This document shows, piece after piece, positions 53,250 through 60,530 of a stretch of 64,000 bases of DNA. Origin of the DNA: Candidatus Aminicenantes bacterium UBA6228 (lineage in GTDB: Bacteria > Acidobacteriota > Aminicenantia > Aminicenantales > Saccharicenantaceae); NCBI GenBank assembly GCA_002441005.1, contig DJWO01000012.1, positions 62,001 to 126,000 of the forward strand. The letters run 5' to 3'. A program made the position numbers and the translations under genes. The first letter of the stretch is position 1. Each line of letters begins with the position of its first letter. The notes under the pieces were generated by a model. That model ran no database searches, had not been told where the DNA came from, and was given only the letters and a program-made list of their open reading frames with translations.

Positions 53250-54428
53250 ATGAACTATGTTTATTTCGACTGCTTTAGTGGCGCCAGCGGTGATATGATT
53301 CTGGCTTCACTTCTTTCCTTAGGAGTTCCGGCCGAACAATTCCAGGCAGCTGTTAAGGGATTAAAACTCCCGGTTGAAATCAAAATAACCAGAGGAAAAT
53401 CAATGGGCCTGGCCGGGACCAGAGTCCAGGTCAGAACTTCAGTTGATTCTCCCGCCAGGAATTTTGATCAGGTCTCAAAAGTTATCAAGCAGTCAAAATT
53501 TGAGCCCGAAATAAAAGAGAAAGCGATAAGTATCTTCCGGCGGCTTTTTCAGGCAGAAAGCCGCGTTCACGGCACAGGTTTTGCCCGAACTCATCTCCAC
53601 GAGGCGGCTGCCGACGATGCCCTGGTGGATATTACCGGCAGCTGCTGGCTGCTAACTAAGCTCGAGGTGGACAGGGTCTTTTTTTCACCTGTTAATCTGG
53701 GCAGCGGCAGCATTAAGACCAGTCACGGTCTTTTACCTGTGCCGGCCCCGGCGGTGGCTGAACTGATGAAGGGTTATGCTGTCTATAGCTCAGGAGAGCA
53801 GACCGAACTCCTGACTCCGACTGGAGCTGCCATTCTGACCACTCTGGGCGAGTGCTGGCCGGAGAAACCGCAACTGGTTTACAACCGCCTGGGTTATGGG
53901 CTTGGCCAGAAGAAGCTCGAATCGCAACCGAACATCCTCCGCGCTTTCTATGGTCAATCAGATTTGTTAGAACTGCCTCCAGCTGTTTTTCAGATTGAGG
54001 CTACTCTCGATGATGCTTCTCCTCAGCTTCTTGGCCATTTTATGAATAAAACTCTTGACCTGGGAGCTCTTGAGTCCTATTTAACGCCTGTTGTTATGAA
54101 AAAGAACCGGCTGGGAACCAAATTGACCATCCTGGCTGAGGCTGATAAAATGGAGGGCCTGATCGAGGCTGTTTTCAAAGAAACAACCACCATTGGCTTG
54201 AGATATTTTCCCGTTGCCAGGCGGGTTTTACGGAGGGAAATAACCGAAATCAGGCTTGGCTCTCAAAAGATTAGAATCAAGCTGGCCTTTCTGGGCCGGG
54301 AAAGGGTAAATATTCAGCCCGAATATGAAGATTGCCGGCAAGCGGCTGAGGCTCTAAAGCTGCCGCTGAAGAAAGTCATTAGCCTGTCCTTAGAGAAATT
54401 CAAGGAGAGAGGTAAAAATGGCAAATAA
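53250..54428 (+). CDS. larC: LarC-family nickel insertion protein (nickel-pincer cofactor synthesis)
   Basis: 392 residues in one unbroken frame. VYFDCFSGASGDMILASLLSLGVP at the N-terminus, then GTGFARTHLHEAAADDALVDITG, NLGSGSIKTSHGLLPVPAPAVAELMKG and the C-terminal EATLDDASPQLLGHFM and KKNRLGTKLTILAE, as in LarC. In lactobacilli larC is split by a programmed frameshift; here it is continuous. LarC inserts nickel into the LarA cofactor using CTP. LarA, LarB and LarE are not in the window. Its end overlaps folE by 11 bases. Confidence 0.9.
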   Translation: MNYVYFDCFSGASGDMILASLLSLGVPAEQFQAAVKGLKLPVEIKITRGKSMGLAGTRVQVRTSVDSPARNFDQVSKVIKQSKFEPEIKEKAISIFRRLFQAESRVHGTGFARTHLHEAAADDALVDITGSCWLLTKLEVDRVFFSPVNLGSGSIKTSHGLLPVPAPAVAELMKGYAVYSSGEQTELLTPTGAAILTTLGECWPEKPQLVYNRLGYGLGQKKLESQPNILRAFYGQSDLLELPPAVFQIEATLDDASPQLLGHFMNKTLDLGALESYLTPVVMKKNRLGTKLTILAEADKMEGLIEAVFKETTTIGLRYFPVARRVLRREITEIRLGSQKIRIKLAFLGRERVNIQPEYEDCRQAAEALKLPLKKVISLSLEKFKERGKNGK

Positions 54429-55041
54429 CAAATTTAACCGGTCAGGGAAAAACACCGGCCAGGACCAGAAAAAAATAGAAGAGGCCGTTTATCATTTACT
54501 GGAAGGCATAGGTGAAGATCCGGACAGGCCTGGCCTCAAAGGAACGCCTGGCCGGGTGGCCAGAATGCTGGACGATATTCTGGGTGGAACAAGAATCGAT
54601 CCATCTGAAGATTTAGAGGTTTTCCAGGACGAAAGGCACGATGAAATGGTTCTGATCAGGAACATTCCCCTTTACTCGGTCTGCGAACATCACCTTCTGC
54701 CTTTTGCCGGAGTAGCTCATGTGGCTTATATCCCCAAAGAAGGCAGAATTGTCGGACTAAGCAAAATCGCCAGGCTGGTTGATACCTTAGCCAGAAGGCT
54801 CCAGGTGCAGGAAAGGTTGACCAAGCAAATAGCCGACACGCTCAATGCTACCCTTAATCCCTTAGGAGTGATGGTGGTCATTGAAGCCGAACACCTTTGC
54901 ATGTCAATGAGAGGTATAAAAAAACCAAAAGCCATAACTGTGACTTCAGCTGTCCGGGGTTCATTCCGGAATAATCCAGCTACCAGGACTGAAGCTATGA
55001 TGCTCATCAGAGGAGGTTTGCCCGGTGGAAGAGAAAGTTAA
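54418..55041 (+). CDS. folE: GTP cyclohydrolase I
   Basis: 207 residues. PDRPGLKGTPGRVARMLDDIL, SVCEHHLLPFAGVAHVAYIP (zinc Cys and catalytic His), GLSKIARLVDTLARRLQVQERLT and AEHLCMSMRGI (zinc Cys) are diagnostic. It makes dihydroneopterin triphosphate for folate or other pterins. It overlaps larC by 11 bases and metG by 17 bases, so all three are tightly coupled. Its ribosome-binding site AAGGAGAGAGG lies inside the larC coding end. Confidence 0.96.
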   Translation: MANNKFNRSGKNTGQDQKKIEEAVYHLLEGIGEDPDRPGLKGTPGRVARMLDDILGGTRIDPSEDLEVFQDERHDEMVLIRNIPLYSVCEHHLLPFAGVAHVAYIPKEGRIVGLSKIARLVDTLARRLQVQERLTKQIADTLNATLNPLGVMVVIEAEHLCMSMRGIKKPKAITVTSAVRGSFRNNPATRTEAMMLIRGGLPGGRES

Positions 55042-56980
55042 AAAAACATTCTATGTCACCACGCCGATTTATTATGTTAACGACGTGCCCCATATCGGTC
55101 ATGCTTATACAACTATTATCGCCGATGCTCTGGCCCGTTATCAGCGGCTGACCGGGAAAAAGGTCTTTTTCCTGACCGGCACCGACGAACATGGGCAGAA
55201 AATAGAAAAAACAGCAGCCGAAAAAGGGGTGTCGCCGCAGGAACTGGCTGACCAGGTTGTTGTCCGTTTTAAAGACCTGTGGCAGAAGCTCAATATTTCT
55301 TATGATTATTTCATCCGGACGACAGAAAAATTTCATGTCGAGGGAGTTCAGAAAATTTTTAAAAAGCTGCTCGACCAGGGTGATATCTATAAGGGCAGCT
55401 ATCAGGGCTGGTACTGTGTCTCTGAAGAAAATTTTCTATCGGAGGATGTTCCATTCGAACCAGACGGTTATAAGATCTGCCCTGATTGTGGCCGGAAAGC
55501 GGTGCTGCTTCAGGAAGAAAGCTATTTTTTCCGCCTATCAGCTTACCAGCAGGCTTTGCTGGATTTCTACGAATCTCACCCTCGTTTTGTCCGGCCACCG
55601 GGAAGGATGAATGAGGTAATCAGCTTTGTCCGTCAGGGGCTAAAAGATTTAAGTATCACCAGGACTTCAGTTAAGTGGGGGATCCCTGTCCCAGATGATC
55701 CAAAACATACAATATATGTCTGGTTTGATGCCCTGCATAACTATGTCACTGCTATCGGCTATGACTGGAATCCGGAACTTTTTGCCACCTTCTGGCCGGC
55801 TGATATCCATCTGATCGGGAAAGATATTCTCCGCTTTCATGCTATTTTCTGGCCAGCTTTTTTGATGGCAGCTGGTTTTGAATTGCCAGCCACAGTTTAT
55901 AGCCACGGCTGGTGGCTCAAAGATGAAGCTAAAATGTCTAAATCAAGGGGCAATGTTCTTGATCCGCATTTTATTATTGATAAAGCCGGGGCTGATGCTC
56001 TCAGATATTTTCTGCTGAGAGAGATTCCTATCGGCCTGGATGGCAGCTTCTCTCATCAGGGTTTTGTCCACCGGATTAACTCTGACCTGGCTAACGATCT
56101 GGGCAATCTTGTCCAGAGAACTCTGACCATGGCGGTCAACTATTTTGAAGGACAGCTGCCAGCCCTGGCTGAAGAAAATGAAGCCGACCGGGAACTGGCT
56201 AAGCACTGGACTGAAACAAAAGATAAGGTTTATGACCTTTATGATGACCAGGCACTGAACCGGGCTCTGGAAGAAATCTGGTTTTTCCTGAATGTGGTCA
56301 ACAAGTATCTGGCCGACAATGAACCCTGGAAACTGGCCAATCAGCCTGAATACAGGGCCAGGTTAGCCAGAGTCCTGTATCAAGCTCTCTGCTCGATAAG
56401 AGGAGCCAGTTATCTTCTTTACCCGGTTATGCCTGAAACTTCTGTCAGAATCTGGGAATTACTGGGAGAAAAGAGAAAGCCTGCCGGTCTGCTGACTTCA
56501 GAGCTTGATTTTTATGATTATCAACCAGGCGGTAAAATTAGCCGGACTAAAGCCATTTTCCCCAGGATTGATTTGACTGAGTTTATCAGTGAAACAAATA
56601 AGCCCGGAGTGGTGGCTCAGCCGTCGCCTGAAGCCGGGGCCAAGGAGAAAAAGATGGAATATATCACTTATGAAGAATTTAAAAAGATGGATTTAAGGGT
56701 GGCTAAGGTCATAGCGGCCGAAAGGGTGGAAGGAACAAAAAAACTTTTAAAACTGCAGATTGACCTGGGGAGCGAACAGAGGCAAATTATTGCGGGCGTA
56801 GCTGAAACTTATTCGCCTGAAGATTTACTGAATAAAGAATTTATCGTCATTGCCAACCTGCAGCCGGCTGTGATTCGCGGAATCGAATCCCAGGGAATGC
56901 TGCTGGCTGCTGAGGTTGAAGGGCTGGCCATTATTCCCTTTTTCAACCGGGAAATTCCGCCTGGAACCAGGGTTAAATAA
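55025..56980 (+). CDS. metG: Methionyl-tRNA synthetase with C-terminal tRNA-binding domain
   Basis: 651 residues. HIGH motif PHIGHAYTT (22-30), a zinc-region remnant YCVSEENFL...ICPDCGRKAV, KMSKS at 303-307, an anticodon domain and, from about residue 545, an EMAPII/Trbp111-like tRNA-binding domain (EEFKKMDLRVAKVIAAERVEG). The start codon is GTG with AGAGGAGG 8 bases upstream, within folE. It has two visible zinc-type cysteine pairs at most, so the zinc knuckle is partly reduced. Confidence 0.96.
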   Translation: MEEKVKKTFYVTTPIYYVNDVPHIGHAYTTIIADALARYQRLTGKKVFFLTGTDEHGQKIEKTAAEKGVSPQELADQVVVRFKDLWQKLNISYDYFIRTTEKFHVEGVQKIFKKLLDQGDIYKGSYQGWYCVSEENFLSEDVPFEPDGYKICPDCGRKAVLLQEESYFFRLSAYQQALLDFYESHPRFVRPPGRMNEVISFVRQGLKDLSITRTSVKWGIPVPDDPKHTIYVWFDALHNYVTAIGYDWNPELFATFWPADIHLIGKDILRFHAIFWPAFLMAAGFELPATVYSHGWWLKDEAKMSKSRGNVLDPHFIIDKAGADALRYFLLREIPIGLDGSFSHQGFVHRINSDLANDLGNLVQRTLTMAVNYFEGQLPALAEENEADRELAKHWTETKDKVYDLYDDQALNRALEEIWFFLNVVNKYLADNEPWKLANQPEYRARLARVLYQALCSIRGASYLLYPVMPETSVRIWELLGEKRKPAGLLTSELDFYDYQPGGKISRTKAIFPRIDLTEFISETNKPGVVAQPSPEAGAKEKKMEYITYEEFKKMDLRVAKVIAAERVEGTKKLLKLQIDLGSEQRQIIAGVAETYSPEDLLNKEFIVIANLQPAVIRGIESQGMLLAAEVEGLAIIPFFNREIPPGTRVK

Positions 56981-56998
56981 GACCCGACGGCCAGAAAA

Positions 56999-57640
56999 TC
57001 AATCTGCAAAAAGAATTGACCAGATTTCGGAGAAGGGAATTTTCCCTTCCCGCAGGCCAACTGGCTCAGGCCCGGTCAGGTCAATAATTGTTGAGGGTTG
57101 CTCACCAGGTGTCTCGCCGCCATCAATGAAAAATTCAACTCGACCGGAAAAAAGGCGGTAAACTTCATCAAAGGAGGCTAAGGGCGGCTGGCCACTCAGA
57201 TTGGCACTGGTCGAAATCAGAAGAGCCCCGGCTTTTTTAATCAACTCTCTCAGCCAGTCAGGAGAAGGCACCCGAACGGCCATAGTTTGGACCTGACCCG
57301 GGAACATTTCCGGCAAATGACCTTTTCGAGCTGGAAGGACCAGAGTTAGCGGCCCGGGCCAGAAAGCCTTAGCCAGACTGAAAAAGGCCGCGGGCGGCCT
57401 GTCCGTAAATTCCAGGACCATGTCGGTATCAGCCGCACAAAAAGGCAGCTGTTGGCTGGCTGAGCGGCCCTTGAGTTCAAAAATTTTTTGATAAACGGAA
57501 GGGAAGCAGCCAAGTCCTCCCAGCCCATAGTAGGTTTCTGTGGGAAAAATCAGCACCTGTTCCTGTCCCAGAATCCGGGCTAAACATTCCTCTTCATCAG
57601 CTTTCAAGCCTGAATTAGTTAGTTTAAAGATTCTCGCCAA
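56999..57640 (-). CDS. L-threonylcarbamoyladenylate synthase, TsaC/Sua5 (YrdC) family
   Basis: 213 residues, YrdC domain only. ILGQEQVLIFPTETYYGLGG with the KxR-like region ELKGRSASQQLPF, LVLPARKGHLPEMF, VAVRVPSPDW-like MAVRVPSPDWLRELI, LISTSANLSGQPP and STIIDLTG. It makes threonylcarbamoyl-AMP for tRNA t6A37. The start is TTG with GAGG upstream. It lacks the Sua5 C-terminal domain. It is convergent with metG, 18 bases apart. Confidence 0.9.
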   Translation of the reverse strand: MARIFKLTNSGLKADEEECLARILGQEQVLIFPTETYYGLGGLGCFPSVYQKIFELKGRSASQQLPFCAADTDMVLEFTDRPPAAFFSLAKAFWPGPLTLVLPARKGHLPEMFPGQVQTMAVRVPSPDWLRELIKKAGALLISTSANLSGQPPLASFDEVYRLFSGRVEFFIDGGETPGEQPSTIIDLTGPEPVGLREGKIPFSEIWSILFAD

Positions 57641-57830
57641 ACAGCTACCTCGCCAGTGGCCAAAAAGCGTTAAAACCGCCTTTTTTCTTTAAAATAATCT
57701 AATCCAGGCCAGCTTTCAAGGCCAGGGGTAAAAAAGGACAGATGTCGCCAAAAAAGAACAGTCCGGCGCCAGTTAACAGGTATCCTATCTGGCACGAAAT
57801 TTGCTATAATAGCCGGGTGAGGAGGTAAAA

Positions 57831-58598
57831 ATGAAAAAGAAACTGGTCCTGGTTTTAATTAGTTTGATGTTGATTCCGGTTGCGGCTTCAGCTGATATTT
57901 TCACTTTCAGGTATGGCTATTTTGTACCCAAGATGAGCGGCGGCGAAAATAGCCTGTGGAATATTGAGTTTGCCAATATGAGTTTCAAGAAGTCGGATTA
58001 TCAGACAGGCATGATCGGTCTTGGTTATGAATTCTTTCTGACCCGTCAATTAAGCTTAGTTCTGTCAGTTGATTTTTACAGCCGGGATAAAGCTGGCTTT
58101 TACAACGACTGGTCTAAGTACACGATCGACGATCTGGATTATGCCTTTCCGGTTGGTGATTTTCCTCTGGGCGACATGATCATCCATTCCTTCAGTGTGT
58201 CCCAAACTCCTTTGCAGGTCTCACTAAAGATTACTCCTCTCGGCCGGCAAGTAAGATTTGTCCCCTATTTCGGCGGCGGCCTGGGAGCTTATTTCTGGTC
58301 GGTTAAACTCAGCGGGGATATGATAGATTTTTCGGACCCTTATATCTACACCGATGATAACGGGGTGGAGTCAACTGTTTACCCTGTCTACTACACCTAT
58401 GCCAGCGAATCAAAACGAATTACTCTTGGCTCCAACGTCTTTGCCGGGGTCATGATTCCTTTGGGCAGGCAGGTGACTATTGATCTTAATTTCCGTTATC
58501 AATTTTTAAAACCAGAGTTTCACGACTCTTTCGAAGGATTTGAAAAGTTCGATTTAAGCGGCTATACCTTAGTCGCTGGTATCAATTACTGGTTTTAA
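57831..58598 (+). CDS. Outer-membrane beta-barrel protein of unknown function
   Basis: 255 residues. A Sec signal peptide (MKKKLVLVLISLMLIPVAASA), then alternating amphipathic strands, with GLGYEFFLTRQLSLVLSVDFY and PYFGGGLGAYFWSV. The C-terminal strand ends YWF, the usual barrel assembly signal. The size fits an 8-strand barrel. A TATAAT at 57805-57810 and a GAGGAGG ribosome-binding site precede the ATG, giving a very short 5 prime leader. The terminator at 58632-58668 suggests a single-gene unit. Confidence 0.82.
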   Translation: MKKKLVLVLISLMLIPVAASADIFTFRYGYFVPKMSGGENSLWNIEFANMSFKKSDYQTGMIGLGYEFFLTRQLSLVLSVDFYSRDKAGFYNDWSKYTIDDLDYAFPVGDFPLGDMIIHSFSVSQTPLQVSLKITPLGRQVRFVPYFGGGLGAYFWSVKLSGDMIDFSDPYIYTDDNGVESTVYPVYYTYASESKRITLGSNVFAGVMIPLGRQVTIDLNFRYQFLKPEFHDSFEGFEKFDLSGYTLVAGINYWF

Positions 58599-58631
58599 TA
58601 GCCAGACTCTCCATCTCCACTATCCATCTAT

Positions 58632-58668
58632 CTGCCGGGTTCTGAGGTCAGGGCCCGGCAGCTTTTTT
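58632..58668 (+). terminator. Rho-independent terminator after the beta-barrel gene
   Basis: CTGCCGGG (58632-58639) and CCCGGCAG (58654-58661) form a perfect 8-base-pair stem followed by CTTTTTT. It ends transcription from the barrel gene and faces the convergent glycosyltransferase gene. Confidence 0.8.
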
Positions 58669-58685
58669 CACCTGGGTCTAAAAAA

Positions 58686-59525
58686 CTAAACAGTCAGAGA
58701 GTCGATTAATCTCTCATAATATTCGGCTTCACTGCTCTTATCTCTTTTCCTGAAACCCTGGGCTAAAACCGTAGCCTTCTTTTTAATTTCCCTTTTAATC
58801 AGTAAAGCCTGGCTTTCATCCACGCCTGAGTCCAGGGCTTTCAGCAGGGCCTTGACCCGCCACCGGTCGTTTCCCCAGTATTTTTTGGACAGTTGATCGG
58901 CCCGCCCTCCCCTCTTAACGACGAGAGGAGAGGAGAGATAATAATAAGGATAGCGTAAGGCAATTCTAATCCCCAGATCGTAATCCTCGCCGACCGGCAG
59001 GCTCTCATCAAACCCACCGAGTTCGGAAAACAGCTGCCGCCTGAAAAGGGCCGACGATAGGCTCAACAGGCAGAGTGACAGGACCCTGTCCAGAATATAG
59101 CCTGAAGATTTCTGATGTTTTCTGGCTTGATTAACCCTTTTCCCCCCTCTTATCCAGATTTCTTCAGCTAAACAAAAAGGGGCCGAAGGGAAAGCCCGCA
59201 GATAGCTCAGCTGGGCCTCGATCTTGGCCGGCAACCAGAGGTCATCAGAATCGAGAAAAGCGATAAACTCACCACGGGCCAAAGACAATCCCCGGTTGCG
59301 GGCCGCACTCACTCCCAGGTGGGGTTGGCGATAATAGCCCAGGTTAGGCCAGTCTTCGAGATATGGTTGAATCAGAAGTTCTGTCTGATCAGTTGAGCCG
59401 TCATCAATAATCAAAAGCTCCCAGTCCTGGGGGTTTTTAATAAAAAATGTCTGGGCCAGGATAGAATCAATGGCCTCAGTCAGAAACTGGCGCCGGTTAT
59501 AAGTCACAATGATGGCGGTAACCAT
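58686..59525 (-). CDS. Family 2 glycosyltransferase
   Basis: 279 residues. GT-A fold start VTAIIVTYNRRQFLTEAIDSILAQ, LLIIDDGSTDQTELL, SAARNRGLSLARGEFIAFLDSDDLW with the metal-binding DxD, and FDESLPVGEDYDLGIRIAL. There is no transmembrane segment. It transfers a sugar from a nucleotide donor to an unknown acceptor. It follows the LEA-like gene by 17 bases. The ribosome-binding site is weak. Confidence 0.88.
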   Translation of the reverse strand: MVTAIIVTYNRRQFLTEAIDSILAQTFFIKNPQDWELLIIDDGSTDQTELLIQPYLEDWPNLGYYRQPHLGVSAARNRGLSLARGEFIAFLDSDDLWLPAKIEAQLSYLRAFPSAPFCLAEEIWIRGGKRVNQARKHQKSSGYILDRVLSLCLLSLSSALFRRQLFSELGGFDESLPVGEDYDLGIRIALRYPYYYLSSPLVVKRGGRADQLSKKYWGNDRWRVKALLKALDSGVDESQALLIKREIKKKATVLAQGFRKRDKSSEAEYYERLIDSLTV

Positions 59526-59542
59526 AGATTCAAAGGCTGCGG

Positions 59543-60400
59543 TCAGCGAACTTGTTCTTTTTTGACCGCCGCTGATTTTTCAAGGCTAAAGGGCAGTAGT
59601 CCCCAGGCTGAATCAGCCGTTAGATGTGCTTTGAGGTTAAATGACACTAAGTCTTTTTCCAGATTATCGCGCAAGTCCCTGCCCATTTCGAAAAAATCGA
59701 GTATCAGCGGAATTTCAAAGCTCTTAGCTCCTCCTGGCTCAAGAGCCTTGTCGCCAGCTATCACCCCTTGATAAATGGCCCGTTCCCCCAGAGACAGCTG
59801 GAGCCGGATGTCCTGAACTAATAAATCATAAGGATTGGGATTTTTAAGTTGAAATCTGAAGGTAAACTCGGCTCCACCCAGAGTCAGATCTTTAACGGCC
59901 AGGGGAAGAAAAACTACTTCCGGAAACTCAAAAAGAGGAAATTCCATAGAAAAAGTAAATGGAACTTTTTCCATCTTGTTTTTTTCATTCCGGAAAAACA
60001 TCTCCCCGCTGACCAGGCAGGTGGCCTGTTTCTGCTCTTCAGTCAGAGCTGCTGGCAGGTATTGATAGCTGATTTTAACCGGAAAATGGAGGCTGGTGGC
60101 TTGCCGGGCCGGGATATAGATTTCTTCCTCGAGAGATAATTGCTGCTCAAAAAACTTCTGGCCATTAATCGTTACCCGGTAAGAGTAGGAAAGCAGACTG
60201 TAATTCTTATCAGAATTGTTCCTGATAGAGGTATAAAAGGATAAGGTCAACCCTTCCGGGCTGAGGCTGGTTATCTTTTTATCCTGGAGGCTGATGACCA
60301 GATTTTTGGCGGCTGCGGCCGGAGAGGCCAGGCTTAAAAAAAGGGCTGGCCAGAGAGCTAGAGCAATTAGAAACAGGTGATCTAATTTTTTATTTTTCAT
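59543..60400 (-). CDS. Secreted LEA-2/WHy-domain-like protein
   Basis: 285 residues. A signal peptide (hydrophobic about 8-30, cleavage after PAAAA) is followed by two beta-rich repeats of about 120 residues. Each contains a WHy-type pattern (LSFYTSIRNNSDKNYSLLSYSYRVTINGQKFFEQQ and FTFRFQLKNPNPYDLLVQDIRLQLSLGERAIYQG). The Asn-Pro-Asn and hydrophobic spacing match LEA_2 domains, known in bacterial periplasmic and plant stress proteins. No enzyme function is expected. It is upstream of the glycosyltransferase gene in one operon. Confidence 0.7.
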   Translation of the reverse strand: MKNKKLDHLFLIALALWPALFLSLASPAAAAKNLVISLQDKKITSLSPEGLTLSFYTSIRNNSDKNYSLLSYSYRVTINGQKFFEQQLSLEEEIYIPARQATSLHFPVKISYQYLPAALTEEQKQATCLVSGEMFFRNEKNKMEKVPFTFSMEFPLFEFPEVVFLPLAVKDLTLGGAEFTFRFQLKNPNPYDLLVQDIRLQLSLGERAIYQGVIAGDKALEPGGAKSFEIPLILDFFEMGRDLRDNLEKDLVSFNLKAHLTADSAWGLLPFSLEKSAAVKKEQVR

Positions 60401-60530
60401 TTTACCAGTTCCAAAAAAAACTAAAATACCCTAAAAAATCACTATTTACAAGTCAGCTCAAAATTCCTCTGGATATTTTCGAGCGATTAGATATACTCAT
60501 AAAAAGAATTTAAAGAAGCAAGGAGGTCCG

